The notes beneath the pieces were generated by a model. The model was not told the origin of the DNA. It made no database searches and was given only the letters and a program-made list of their open reading frames with translations. A stretch of DNA of 64,000 nt from Siphonodentalium dalli. Its lineage: Eukaryota > Mollusca > Scaphopoda > Gadilida > Siphonodentaliidae. Where the stretch lies: the NCBI GenBank assembly GCA_032622095.1, contig CP136063.1, positions 88,393,980 through 88,457,979 of the forward strand, read 5' to 3'. A program made the position numbers and the translations under genes. Of this stretch, positions 24,926 to 36,655 are shown piece after piece (positions within the stretch are counted from its first letter, which is position 1; every line of letters starts with the position of its first letter).

Positions 24926-26098
24926 ATGGCAGAAAGTGGGAAACAAGAGCATGGTTCTGGACAACCCAAAGAACTCAAGAAACACGATGCGTCTGTGCTA
25001 GATTTGGCATTTGCCATGGATTGTACAGGAAGCATGGGAAGTTACATCAAAACAGCTCGCGAAAATATAAGTAAAATTGCAGAAGAGATCACCGCTTCAG
25101 AAAAGAGTGATATTCGATTCGCCTTGGTGGAATATCGCGATCATCCACCTGAAGAAGATACATTTGTGACAAGGGTGACGGAGTTTACACCGTCATTAAC
25201 TAAAATGAAAGCTGCCTTGGATAAGTGCTCAGCTGAGGGGGGAGGAGATTTTCCTGAGGCTGTCGCAGATGCTTTGCATGCTTTAACAAAACTCAACTGG
25301 CGCAAAAATGCCACCAAGATAGTAGTATTTGTGGCGGATGCCCCACCACATGGACTGGCACCTGGCGACAATTTTGCTAATGGTTGTCCAGATGGCCTAG
25401 ACCCGCTGTTGGTCACAAGACAGCTTGCCCGTATGGGAGTTACTATATACATGGTCGGATGTGAACCATCTATTAGTATTAATCGATATAAGGAGTTCAT
25501 GATGACCTTATCATATATTACCGGTGGCCAGTATGTTCCGCTTCAAGCAGCAAAACTTTTGACTGAGATAATAATCGGTGGGGCTCAAGAAGAAATTTCG
25601 TTGGAAAAATTCATGGAAGAGGTCCAAGAACAAGTCGGCAGCGATGATGAAGAAAACGAAGACGAAGTTGCTACTAGAGTATTTGAGTCCATGAAATCTA
25701 GGGGAATAAAGTCAAAACATGTTAAAGTGAATAAGGAAACACTACCAGAGGCAACCGATAACGCTAAGAAGTGGTCCTTTTACACTGGTCTGTCTGACAT
25801 TCGAAAAGACTTCAAGGCTATTATTAGCAACGAATCATTTCCTGAAGATGATGATGATGATCTGGATTGGGACGAGAGTGATCAATGTGCATCTTTATCA
25901 GGAACAAAGAAAATAACATGTGAAGCTAAAAAACAATTTAGCAGGGAAAGCTCAATCACATGCACTCGCAGTTGGGATCCACCACCTACTGTTATAACCG
26001 ATGCATGTGACTTGAATGTGGAAGAAGAAGAAATATCCATGGCCCAGGTCAAACGAATGGTGAAGAAAGGAAAGGCAAGAAGTTCAGTTAAATACTAA
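24926..26098 (+). CDS. Intronless VWA-domain protein, paralogue 1 (390 aa)
   Basis: Single open frame with no intron and an A at -3 of the ATG. Residues about 23-220 form a von Willebrand A domain: a hydrophobic strand LDLAFAMD leads into the metal-ion site D32-x-T34-x-S36, followed by the GGGDFPEA loop (105-112) and FVAD with the third metal ligand Asp138. This combination is typical of VWA domains in the vwkA-like group (Dictyostelium alpha-kinase and invertebrate relatives). No kinase domain follows. The rest is acidic (DDEENEDE, EDDDDD), then a basic tail VKRMVKKGKARS. No signal peptide or membrane segment is seen, so it is probably intracellular. The molecular function is unknown. A close paralogue is at 44632-45846; both lie in a direct segmental duplication. 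Paralogue 1 has two extra residues near 184-187 and lacks a segment of about 20 residues present in the other copy. Confidence 0.9.
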   Translation: MAESGKQEHGSGQPKELKKHDASVLDLAFAMDCTGSMGSYIKTARENISKIAEEITASEKSDIRFALVEYRDHPPEEDTFVTRVTEFTPSLTKMKAALDKCSAEGGGDFPEAVADALHALTKLNWRKNATKIVVFVADAPPHGLAPGDNFANGCPDGLDPLLVTRQLARMGVTIYMVGCEPSISINRYKEFMMTLSYITGGQYVPLQAAKLLTEIIIGGAQEEISLEKFMEEVQEQVGSDDEENEDEVATRVFESMKSRGIKSKHVKVNKETLPEATDNAKKWSFYTGLSDIRKDFKAIISNESFPEDDDDDLDWDESDQCASLSGTKKITCEAKKQFSRESSITCTRSWDPPPTVITDACDLNVEEEEISMAQVKRMVKKGKARSSVKY

Positions 26099-26130
26099 CA
26101 GAGATAATGTATATATGTGTTGTGGACAAG

Positions 26131-26652
26131 TATTAGATCATGCCATGAATCTCTAGTATTCTCTGCTCTGACTAAGCCCTTAGAGATCATATTCAAAACC
26201 TTGGAACTTTTTGAAGTTTTGACAGGGAACCTTATAAAGTCGAAAAAATAATGCGGGAAATATATTTTTTGTTACTATCTGTTCCTTAATAATGTACTTC
26301 ACTGTAGGTGAATGTTCCAACTCCAAATTGCATGCTTTTCTGTGACTTTTGTGAGCCTATATTGCAAAAACATTGAATTTATTACCCAGGAAAAATTCAT
26401 AATTGTAAGCAACGCAAAGCAAAATCTCACAAATTTACTGAAATCGTGAAATTTCGAGTTGGGACCTTCACCTACAGTGAAGTACATTATTAAGGAATAG
26501 ATAATAACTAATAGATATATCCCCCCACCCCCGAGTTATTTTTTCAACTTTATAAGATTCCCTGTCAAAACTTCAAAAAGGTGGACTGGTGGAATATGAT
26601 CTCCACGGGCGTTAGCCAGAGTAGAGATTCATGGCATGATCTACATAAGTAG
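26131..26652 (+). mobile_element. Foldback MITE 3' of VWA paralogue 1
   Basis: Arms of about 200 bases: TTAGATCATGCCATGAATCT at the left and AGATTCATGGCATGATCTA at the right, with an inner arm around TAATGTACTTCACTGTAGGT. A partial relative is at 2590-2760. It occupies the position where paralogue 2 carries a P1 MITE. Confidence 0.78.
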
Positions 26653-27589
26653 TATATGCATATAATATAATTTTTGACCAGTTTCGAATGGATTGGATTA
26701 TTTGGTAATCCATAAAGATTTCTTCATATTTTCCCATTTTTATTTGTGACATTTCATTTACATATATTCAACATGACACGTCCTGCATATTCATTCAAGC
26801 AAATTTCAGTGCACTCAGCATTATGTTCCAGGTCGAGTCATGTTGAATAAGCAAATTAGGAATGTATGCTGAAAATACAAAATGTTTCTGCATTACCAAC
26901 TAATCCGATGTGTCATTGGGGGAGGGGGAGAATTCTGCAGATAATTATTCGTAATACAATAATAGTCTTTCCTAACACTGAGGCTATATATTATTAACAC
27001 ACCTAGTTTTACTTTGATGAATGCGATCAGATAACTATGAAGTTGGGCTTCAAAATAATCAGCAAACTCTGAAATGATCGAACCAAATCCATTATTCAAA
27101 CTTGACCTGTACAAGACTATTATTGTATACAATACTTATCCATTATTATTATATTATAATAATTGGATTGGATTATTTGGTAAACCATAAACATTTCTTC
27201 ATATTTATCCATTTTTATTTGTGACATTTCATTTACATATGTTCTACATGGCACGGCCTGCATATTTATTCAAGCAAATCAGTGTAGTCCAGGCACATTA
27301 GACGCGAAAAGTAAGGAAATAAATCGGAGAGAGCTGATTTTTTTTATATTATTTAGGCCATATCGCGGACGCGACACGAAAAGTCCCCTAAAATCCGAGT
27401 TGAGCTTTCTGAGTTAAACCAGTTTTCCATATACAAAAACAAACTTTTATATTTTTCACAATCATGGGAATAATGAGATGCTATAACAATTTTTCAGATG
27501 AAACATATACCAAATGTACTCAATATTGTACAATACACAATTCTCGAACCAGAGATACAATAATGCCCAAAGTCAGGGATATGGCAAGA

Positions 27590-27745
27590 CGGGTCTCCGC
27601 TGGGGGGGGGGGGGGGGAGGGGGGGTGTCCACCTTGCACCTTGGGAATTTCCAACAGCAGCACCCCCCCCCCCCCCCTTGAGTCGGAATCACACCAACAC
27701 AACTTTTTGCATAATTCCATTTGCACCCCCCCCCCCCCCCCCTTG
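27590..27745 (+). repeat. Poly-G and poly-C tracts
   Basis: A G17 run followed by G7, then C17 and C19 runs within 150 bases. The flanking GTGTCCACCTTG and CCTTGAGTCGGAATCA also occur at 42620-42680, so this is a repeat family. The tract lengths are likely to be unstable in vivo and in assembly. Confidence 0.7.
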
Positions 27746-28289
27746 TACCTCATGCTCAGGCCTAATTTCCTATATATATTCATAAGCCATGCTTCTATTT
27801 TCCCAGTATGAGAACATTAAGCGCCAGTAGTATGATAAGAACAACTTATCGGGATCCAACACACGTGACAAACCTAAGACGAAACATAGTTTAATCGTAC
27901 CAGAGAGATACACAAAACACGTGCTTTCACAAGCGACAACCAGACAATAAAAAAACAGGTCACACACAGTAGAGACCTTAACAAGACGCTCTTGGATATA
28001 ACATATACATGTACCAATCTATACAATACAACACCATGGCGCAACCAAACCCAACACAGATAACGACAAGATCGATGAATTTATTCACGAGAACACAGAA
28101 CGCATGCTTCAATCTGAAGTTGCACAATCACACGAACTAAATCGGTCTCGACAAACAGCACCCATACAAGAGCGTTCACACACAACTCTATCATAGCATA
28201 TAACATATACTGGCGAAGATATTTTAACCTGAAAATTTCCCCCAAAAAAACAACTAGTGATCTAATTCCAGACAAATGCACACAGCTAC

Positions 28290-29110
28290 CGACAACAGAC
28301 CAGGAAACACCGGGCCGACCATGGTTGTTCGGCCCGGTGTGAGAAAATTTTGAAAACTATACAAGAAAATCGCAAATCCTAGCATCTAGACTGGCCTCAA
28401 CTTAAGCTTTCCTAGTGTTGGAAATTTCAAACCTCATGCTCCCCCTCAGGTTGGAAAATTCTTCAACTGATGACCATTTATGTCTACAAGTTTGACCAAA
28501 TGTAGTAAAATATTGTTTTGCTAAACTAATTAGCAGTTTTGTATTGGCCATGTGGATGGGGCAATGACACACCGGACCGACCATGGTTCGGCCCGGAGTG
28601 CGATTTTTTTTGAAATCTGAACAAGAAAATCGCAAAATCCTAACATCTAGACTAGCCTCAAGCCTTCCTACTGTTGGAAATTTCAAACCCTACTTAGGTT
28701 GGAAAATTTCCAACTGATGACAATTCCAATGACAATGTTGACCAATTGTATGACAATATTGTTTTCTTAAATTAACTAGAAGTTTTTGACTGGCCACGGG
28801 GGAGGGACCAGGACACAAGCTTTCCAAGTGTTGGAAATTTCCAACCTGTCACCCCCCTAAGGTTGGAAAATTTCCAACTGATGACCATTTATGTCAATTT
28901 TGTTTACCAAAAATAGGAACATATGCAAATATTGGTCGAAAAACAATAAATTCCCCCCAATAAATTGTTTTATAATCAAACTACAAGAACATTTTCAACC
29001 TATTGTTGGTGTGAAATTTCGTTGTGGCAGTATGAAATTTCCAACTATTGAAAATATAGCTCTCTGCTGGGGGGGGGGGGTGGGTGAGACACCCACACCC
29101 CCCCTCTAGC
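28290..29110 (+). repeat. Tandem repeat with GC-rich hairpins
   Basis: CACCGGGCCGACCATGG mirrored as TTCGGCCCGGTG near 28310 and again near 28575, with GGTTGGAAAATTTCCAACTG three times. Unit about 250 bases. It ends with a G10 tract near 29065. A related block is at 42850-42990. Confidence 0.6.
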
Positions 29111-29294
29111 CACATCCCTGCCCAAAGTAATTGACCACTTACCGGTAACCACAGCATAAAAAAAAGCACCATTCTGAAATCCTCGACCTGTGACCTCTGG
29201 GTGTGACGGAATCTGACGAGGTTTGCCGAATGAAAAAAGCACGTGTTTGAATATTTAGCGTTATGCGTTACACCAACTCTATCATGGTGGATTT

Positions 29295-29580
29295 TATGTA
29301 TACAGAGTTTCGCAGTGTACCGATCTGAATATGCGCTGCACCTTGCTTTGGATACAGAGTTTCGCAGTGCTCCGGTCTGAATATGTGTTTATGCATTGGC
29401 CTCAAAAAAGCATGGACTTTTGTTTATGTATAACAGAGTTTCGCGGTTCACTGAACTGAATATGAGTTTATCTCATTGCCCGGTGTACAGAGTTTCGCGG
29501 TTCACTGATCTGAATAAGCGTCGATACATTCACTTTACCATGGAAGAGCTTGCCCAAGTGTACAGAGTTTCGCGGGTGAA
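29295..29580 (+). repeat. Degenerate direct repeats around TACAGAGTTTCGC
   Basis: Five occurrences of ACAGAGTTTCGC(A/G), usually followed by CTG(A)-TCTGAATA, at irregular spacing of 50-110 bases. Three are spaced in frame so that a short frame repeats YRVSRFT-LN. No known gene. Confidence 0.6.
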
Positions 29581-29644
29581 TTGTTCTCTGAAAGACTCGG
29601 TGCCTTGTGTGATGACAGTTCACGTTTCATACCCTCCATAAACA

Positions 29645-30600
29645 ATTCTTTCGGAACTTTCGGACTCACATTCTGCGCTATTGTACCAGCTCTGTAAAAA
29701 AAATTGTGCAGGACTACACGTTTTAAGGAACTATCTTTGTTTTATATTGATATTTATAGTCTTTTTACATGTATTACCCCATATGGGGGTGCGCCGTAAA
29801 ATCATCGGCGGAATCTAAATAAACCATACCAAACTTCTGGAAAATTTAACAAGTCGGAATAGGGTCGGAGCCGATCAAATTGGGGCCGGAGTAAAAATCT
29901 GTTAGATCCGATCCTCGAGGAATCGTTGAGCCCCAGTGATACCATACCATACCATATTGCTCTTGAATTGTTTATACTGTAAAACGTGAACAAAATGCAG
30001 TTTGATGTCGATAACCTTTATTTTGGTTTCGAGTGAATAACGTTGACGTAGTTTGGAAGACAAGTTCCCCCTTCTGTTCCATTATTTTATCCACTGTGTG
30101 TTTACATAACCAAGAAGCCAGTTCTTTGTGTTTGGTCACATACAGGAACATACCTACGGTACGTTGTCACTGAACACGAAAAATATGTTTTTACAGCAAT
30201 GTAGTTGAACAGGTGCGCTTTGATTAAAGTATTGCACGTGCATAGCCGCACATGGTTTTTAAAGCTTGTTTGTTTGTTAACCTTTGGTTTCCCCCGGGAA
30301 GTATAATTGAATAAACAAATGAGAATTTAAGATTCACTTTATTTTATTTAATATTATCACTTACCTACAAAGTATAACTTTCCATTTTTCGTGGCATTCT
30401 CGCCGTCACCGTTCGTTTGCGAATATACTTCCCGTTATATTGGGATTATTTATTTGGGGAGTATCATTAGCAAATACTTACTTACCACTGTTGAAATTGA
30501 CAAAAATTTGGGGTGGGCTTAAACACGAATATACCCCTGTGCATGGAATTTGCCAAAAGATATGGGTGGGCTTAAACACGGGCATGGGCTTTGAACCGGG
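29645..30600. other. No recognised gene
   Basis: Only a short imperfect direct repeat GGGTGGGCTTAAACACG at about 30509 and 30564 was noted. Confidence 0.4.
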
Positions 30601-30601
30601 T

Positions 30602-30760
30602 CAGTACGGTAACCACAGCAGAATTATGGGTAATTTTTCAGGATTTAGTTGGTGAGAGCTTTCCGATGAATGGCAACAAGCCATATTTCCGACTAAATTC
30701 TGAAAAATTACCCATAATTCTGCTGTGGTTAAGTGGTCAATTACTTTGGGCATTACTGTA
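30602..30760 (+). mobile_element. Palindromic MITE (family P1), left end truncated
   Basis: The right arm is complete (CATAATTCTGCTGTGGTTAA to CATTACTGTA). The left arm starts inside the family at GGTAACCACAGCAG. Confidence 0.75.
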
Positions 30761-31065
30761 CCAATTCAATGGGTAAAAGCCTCAAACTGAATGAACTAAA
30801 TGCCGACATTCAAATCATGTGAACTAGGCAACATTTATCCAATTTGGGTACCCAATTAAAATTCCAGTGAACCTGGTTACTAAAATGCCAGTTTTGTACA
30901 GTCCTCCAACTGTATATTAAATGCAACCTAAAGTAAAAACAAAATGAAGACAGTGTAACACATAAATAATTTATTACATTCAATATATTAACATACACAC
31001 AAAAAAACAATCATAACTGGAATGACAATTCATTTATACAACTTGTCTCTGAAAATCAGATGGGG

Positions 31066-31402
31066 CCAGACCTGTTTACTTTCCCGATTTCGGCGGGAGT
31101 CTCCTGATTTTGTGTCATTTCTCCTGTGCTCCAGATCGTGATCCATAACCGGAAAATCGTAATTTTATTCCCAATGTTTCAGTGTCTGTGATTTTAGAGA
31201 CACTCGGTAGTCGATGTCAAGGCCGTTAATTGTGGCAGATGCAAACCAAATGCAACAAACAGTCTATATGACATTTAAATGAAAAATATGAAGTTTTTTC
31301 CATGATACTAACATTGAAAAAAATCTCCCTATTTTTCACTAAATCTCCCTATTTCTGAGGACAAATCTCCCTATTTCCAATTTTGAAAGTAAACAGGTCT
31401 GG
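31066..31402 (+). mobile_element. 337-bp element with 6-bp target duplication
   Basis: Terminal inverted repeats CCAGACCTGTTTACTTTC at the left and GAAAGTAAACAGGTCTGG at the right. It is flanked by ATGGGG on both sides; the paralogous site in copy 1 (near 23418) has a single ATGTGG. The triple CTCCCTATTT motif near the right end is internal. The superfamily is not assigned. Confidence 0.8.
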
Positions 31403-31967
31403 ATGGGGCACAATTTCAATTGCAATGAAATAGAGAAATAATATTTGCGTTTTCCCCCAAAAACATTCAATAAGTTAGCACTACTGAATATGGGATGATT
31501 ATTGTAGACTTATTTCTTGAAATCTTTATCAAGTTAACGACAAAGTACCATACATGTATATATCCCACCAACTTAGGCAGCATGACATATATTTAATGTG
31601 TTGTGCATTCATCTGCATACGACAATGTCAGAGAGCTATTAGTGCATAAGGTAAGAATGATCACAATTGAATTCATGGTCTACATTGTCAAATATGTGGA
31701 TTATATATGGTCAATTAGTTAGCTGGTAGTTAGTTAGTTTTCACAGCAAATATGTTTTTTTTATTTAATATTTTTAGATTTACTTTTTGTCTAATGGAAC
31801 GTCTTAGAGGTGGCATTCACACAATTTTGCACAATTTCTGAATATGTTTGGGAACATTGTAAAGAGGTGGAATTCATTATATTCCCTTCCACCACCTGAA
31901 CGGAATAGAATCACCAATGTTTACATAAAATCCAAAATGATTGGAGTTTATTCTTGACAGAAAACTA

Positions 31968-32433
31968 TTAATGGCCCACTTAATTTTCGAACCCCCAGAT
32001 CACATTATATAAAATATATGCCATATTATATACCATTTGAAAGAGGAAGCTCTAAAACATTGTATTATCAACTTTCCGGTGTAATAAGCTGTGAACATGT
32101 TGTTTTTGTTGAGTTACGTGTTTTTCCATCTGAATTGTAGTTCAAATTGTATCATTTTCAATGGAGGGGGAATAACTCAAAATCTCAGACAAATTTATTC
32201 CCTTCCATTGAACATACATCTTTAGTTTGAATTCTGTTGCATTCTGGGATTTTTTTTTTTTATTTCAGCTGTTTTCTATTTCTCTATGGGCATCTTCTGA
32301 GACACAGACGTTTCAAATCGTGATGAATCATAGTATTTTAATCACATTTTATGGCATATATTGTTATTAAAACCGTATATCAAGGCATTATAAAAAAAAT
32401 AATTAGTGACTCGAAAATTAAGTGGGACTTTAA
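31968..32433 (+). mobile_element. TTAA-flanked MITE (family P3), full copy 3' of EIPR1
   Basis: Ends TTAATGGCCCACTTAATTTT and AAAATTAAGTGGGACTTTAA. It lies 240 bases past the EIPR1 stop codon, so it may be part of the 3' UTR. Confidence 0.8.
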
Positions 32434-32672
32434 ATATATTGATAAACCAAATGCCTGCCAACCCGATGTTTAGCCATTTGAAATGTACTCCGAGTGAGCT
32501 TTCTGATGACAATGATGCATTTTGACCCATTTTGACTAGACCTGCCATTCAATGTCAATGCTTTCGTGTTTGAACAATGGGCAAAGAGCAGAAGTCACTT
32601 ATCGTATGTGATATGAAATATTTTCCCCACAAAAAATGGTGGTCCCTCTAAAATATGCTCATGTTCATAATG

Positions 32673-32847
32673 CTACAACAAGATCTTGTACTTTTCTGCT
32701 CTTGGCACTTTGTTAATCACCAATCGTCCATCGTAGCTGAGTGAAGCAAACACCCAGGGGTCAGCAATTGACCATTGCACATTGTAAACACTGTCCTCAT
32801 GTTCCTCATATGTGGCTATCACACCATCCTCGGGAATTTCTTTCACC
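32673..32847 (-). CDS. EIPR1: EIPR1 (TSSC1), terminal coding exon with stop codon
   Basis: Read on the minus strand, this exon opens after a good acceptor (TTTTCAG) and runs 58 codons to a TAG at 32675-32673. It completes the split Arg codon left by the exon at 55774-55610. The translation contains [31 protein letters not shown] and the C-terminus KYKILL, the recognisable end of EIPR1, a WD40 protein that works with the EARP/GARP tethering complexes in endosomal recycling and dense-core vesicle traffic. Together the four exons in this window give about 214 of roughly 390 residues, the C-terminal WD40 blades. The intron before this exon is 22.8 kb and holds a VWA gene and retroelements. The identification comes from recalled family sequence; no search was run. 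Confidence 0.93.
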
Positions 32848-32942
32848 CTGAAAACAAATGTACATGTTTTAATCCTTTAACCCCTTCTTTACTAAATACT
32901 CATTGACGAGTATTTCCCTTAGAAATGTTCAAATAATAAGTT

Positions 32943-33495
32943 CAACTAGAGGTGTGGCTGTCCCAATGGGACTAAGGATACCCCCGTGATTTTAAAATAC
33001 TAAGATGTTTCACATGTTAGTAAACATTTAGTTAAAATAATAAAATAACAGTTCCCATTGCAGGTGCACAACCCTAACCCTAATCCTAAACATATTGACC
33101 GAAAAATGTAGGAATAAAAGCTCGGACAAAATTATGCATGTTGCGAAAATGTACTAAGTCGAAAAGGGTACTAACTCCACACAAAAAGTCGGACAGACGT
33201 CATAATCGCAGGTGCACAGGTTCCCATGGTACTAAATATCTGTGCCAAGTTAAAAAAAATGTTACCTAAAAATGTAGGAATAAAAGCTCGGACAAAATTA
33301 TACATGTTGCGAAAATTTTCTAAGTCGAAAAAGGGGGGATAACTCCACAAAAAAAGCGTCATAATCGCAGGTGCGCAGGTTCCTGTGGTGGTTGATGTCT
33401 GTGCCAAGTTTCACGGAAAATGATCATAAAACGACTGAGAAAACTCCGGACAAATTTGTGTCCACGGACTGACGATCGACGGACGAACGGACAAG
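32943..33495 (+). repeat. Tandem-unit element T5
   Basis: CTAGAGGTGTGGCTGTCCCA start, units with TAGGAATAAAAGCTCGGACA, and an end with GACGGACGAACGGACA. It lies in the EIPR1 last intron, just upstream of the terminal exon. Confidence 0.6.
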
Positions 33496-33516
33496 CTGAT
33501 TCCAGTACTTATTATC

Positions 33517-33894
33517 TTAAAGGTATTCAATCGGATTAAGCGCCCTTCAAAAATATTTGATTCGAGTATAGGAACCCATCCATCAAATCTCAGAGTGATA
33601 ATTTATCGATTTTTTAAATCTAATATTTTTCATCACCTGGAAGTGGATGAAGATGGATAACTCTAAAATCAAGTGGCTTTTTTTGTGTCAGATATTTGAC
33701 AAACCGGCAAAATTTCATTGTACAAAATGTTGATAGATAACTGGTTTTGGGCAATTTTATACTATAGTGGACTGTGGTTAGCATTATTTTTGTGCAATTA
33801 ATCGATTCTGATAACTGAAGCAGCATTTCCAAAAAAAAATTGTTGTTGGAATCTGATGATATGGGGACCATCGAATCGGATTGAGTACCTTTAA
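33517..33894 (+). mobile_element. TTAA-flanked MITE (family P2), second subtype
   Basis: Ends TTAAAGGTATTCAATCGGAT and CGGATTGAGTACCTTTAA. The interior matches the copy at 46930-47374 rather than the foldback type. Confidence 0.75.
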
Positions 33895-34299
33895 CATTTC
33901 CCACAAAATTATGAATCCTTCTACACCAGTATTAGCTTTTCGCCTTTCTTTCATCTGCTTTTATTACCTGAATATCCCTCCAACTGACCAATCCAGTGTA
34001 TACTTTTATAACTGATTGGAAACATTAATTTAGTAAGAAAGCGTTTCTAACAAGTTAATTGCCTGTGGGAAGTTAAATGCTTCACATTATTCATTTACAT
34101 GGATGTTCAGCGATCACGAGGCTTTTTGCTGAAATTATGATCTGAACATTCCTTTTAATTAATACTTAGGGAATCCATAGTTTGTCTCTGTCAGTTGTCT
34201 GCTTACACTATCTGAACACGACATAATTATAGACCAGGACACTTTTACAACTGATTTGGAGAATCCATTCAGGAAGGAATCAAATGGTTAATAATGAAA

Positions 34300-34625
34300 G
34301 TTTCAATGACACTGTAGCTCAAGTCATGCATAGAATAAATTAAAGATAGCTGCCGGCGGCCATGTTTTTTGTCGAAAATCGTTCAAATTCAATAACTCCC
34401 ATCTAGAGGTGATCCAAAACATGCCTGCAAATTTTCAAAAATATTTCTCCAATAATTGTCGACTGCAGGGCGTGTGGATGGATTCAAATGTGAAATCCAA
34501 GATGGCCACATCAAGTGTCGCCATGTTTTTAAAAAAATAGGGGGGGGGGGGAAATGGTAAGCTCCGGTGTGCTAAAGGATTTAGTCATGCAACGAGTAAA
34601 ATCCATGATGGCTATGTGAACTATT
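34300..34625 (+). repeat. T1-related fragment
   Basis: Begins with AATGAAAGTTTCAATGACAC like the T1 left edge and carries units with AAGATAGCTGCCGGCGGCC and CCAAGATGGCCACATC, plus a G11-12 tract. Confidence 0.6.
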
Positions 34626-34629
34626 TGGA

Positions 34630-35867
34630 AAAAAATACATTCCCTGTGTCTAATCCTACATTTTGATACATGATACGCCCCATTATATGGATACGCCCCA
34701 TTATAGGGATACATAAGCTGAAATAGATATTGTTATTGTAAACACCGAGTCTATATTAGCTGTTTTCATCGGCGTCGATATATACCGAGTTTGCGCGTTC
34801 GCCACGTCAGTGAATATATAAAACAGTATTACAACAGCCATTTTGTAGCTAAAACGAATGCACAGTATTCCACTGCGTCATTTAATACATAATACTTGCT
34901 GTTTGCTATCGTATTCATCAAGAAATCTAAATTCTAAACATTAATGTCGAACGCAGTTTTCCATGTTTCGTGGCAGCTTCGCGTGGGTGTGAATCGGTCT
35001 CTAGATGTACAGAAACCAACGATTCGCTCGAATGAATACATTTCGGTTGTGCAATAGATGCAAAACTTCATTTTAATACCAAGTTTGCTTGTGGGCTTGT
35101 TATCGCTGTAAAAATACATTTCTACAGCTGTTCCACAGCCTTGATTTCGACAATTTTATGGTAGGTCAGTCGGCCACCGAATATATAATGCAATGTCTGG
35201 TGTCCGGTCAGTGGCGGGTTAATATATTTAGCTGGGGCGAATATCGGCCCTTCGTTAGATACCAAAACGAGCCTCCTCCCAATTTCAAATTCTGTTCAGC
35301 AGATTTTCATTCTGTTCCGCATTCCATTCCATTCCGCAGATTGTCATGTCACGTTTTGTACAAAAGGTTAGGTTTTTTTTATCAATAAATATCGAGTTTG
35401 ATATCGGCGGTCTATATTTCTCCTGTAGTAAAGCGTGGGCATCGAGTCGGTCGTTTTCTATCATCGGGAGAGGGGACATTTCATAGAGTATTTTTTATCC
35501 AATTTATTAAGTTTTATTCAATTTACTGCCATAACTAAAGAATAGAACAGAACGAAATATACGAGTCACGTATGAATAACAATAACCGACACACGTGTGC
35601 CAATAACTTCGCCTGTCTTATAAAGTTTTCTGGTTTCGTAAGGTCGGTGCGAGGGTTCCGTTAGTAATCTTCTCTTGGCAGTTACAACACGTCTTTGTAT
35701 GAAACGACCAAGGTTTATAGAAGTGGTCAGTGACTATATACCCGCCCGCGGATCAACCTGCCGTTCTGCTATTTTCGATACATTCGGGCGTGTTCGCCCG
35801 ATATTGGTAATAGTATAATATAATTGTGTTCTTTTTATGCTATGTTTTTGACCAATAAAACACGTGT
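34630..35867. other. No recognised gene (EIPR1 intron)
   Basis: A short direct repeat GATACGCCCCATTATA (34673-34706) was seen; otherwise nothing. Absent from duplication copy 1. Confidence 0.4.
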
Positions 35868-36360
35868 TTATTATGCCCCCGATCTCCGATGGAGATTTGG
35901 GGGTATATAGTGGAGCCCTCCGTCCGTCCTTCCGTCCGTACGAACGTTTCAACTCATAACTTTGGTTTCGCTAACTCAATTCAGTTGATCTTTGGTATGA
36001 TAATAGACCAGCCGGGGGGACAAGATTTCCCCATAACTGCGGTTTCGTCCGCCCATTTTTTCCAGAGTTACGCCCCTTTTTGGACTTAGAAAATTCAGTT
36101 TTCTGTGGCATACGAACGTTTCAACTCATAACTTTGGTTTCGCTAATTCAATTCAGTTGATCTTTGGTATGCCAATAGACCAACCGGGGGGACAAGATTT
36201 CCCCATAGCCGTGGTTTCGTCCGCCCATTTTTTCCAGAGTTACGCCCCTTTTTGGACTTAGAAAATTCAGGTTTTCTGCTACTACAAAAATAAGAAAAAT
36301 CCTCTCTGATTGTACAGTCGGGGGCGTTACCTCCGCCCAGCGGTGCACTTGTTCATTTAG
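35868..36360 (+). repeat. Tandem-unit element T4, two units
   Basis: A hairpin CCCCCGATCTCCGATGGAGA, continuing to TTTGGGGG, then CCGTCCGTCC. Two units of about 165 bases follow, each with CGTTTCAACTCATAACTTTG and TTCCAGAGTTACGCCCC. Confidence 0.65.
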
Positions 36361-36655
36361 TATGTCTAAATGACATGATGTTTTGAGAACTTAAGGTAAG
36401 TGATGACTAACGAAACGGGTGTTTCCAAGACAAAACTCTGAAGGTGTGTACTGCAGTTATACTTATATACTATTATAAATTAATAATCATTAGTATATTG
36501 TATACATTAAATGCATAACTGAAGACTAAGTATTCAAATGAAAAATAATATAGAGACAAGTATTTCACGATTCAGTATTCAAATCAAAATTCTCTTTGAT
36601 TTCTATTTTACAGTGGCGTGGAAGGCTGTTGGAGAAGTGTCCCTGGATGCTGACA

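Larger units (their letters stand above)
23120..27290 (+). repeat. Segmental duplication, copy 1
   Basis: Matches, in order and orientation, 30776-31740, 37062-38195 and 44465-46770. It contains VWA paralogue 1 and lacks the counterparts of 31740-37060 (which holds the EIPR1 last exon) and 38195-44465 (which holds the CR1-like element). Confidence 0.85.

Noticed and set aside
32876-32890. TTAACCCCTT as a second piggyBac-like MITE end
   Set aside because: No matching inverted end with TTAA was found nearby.
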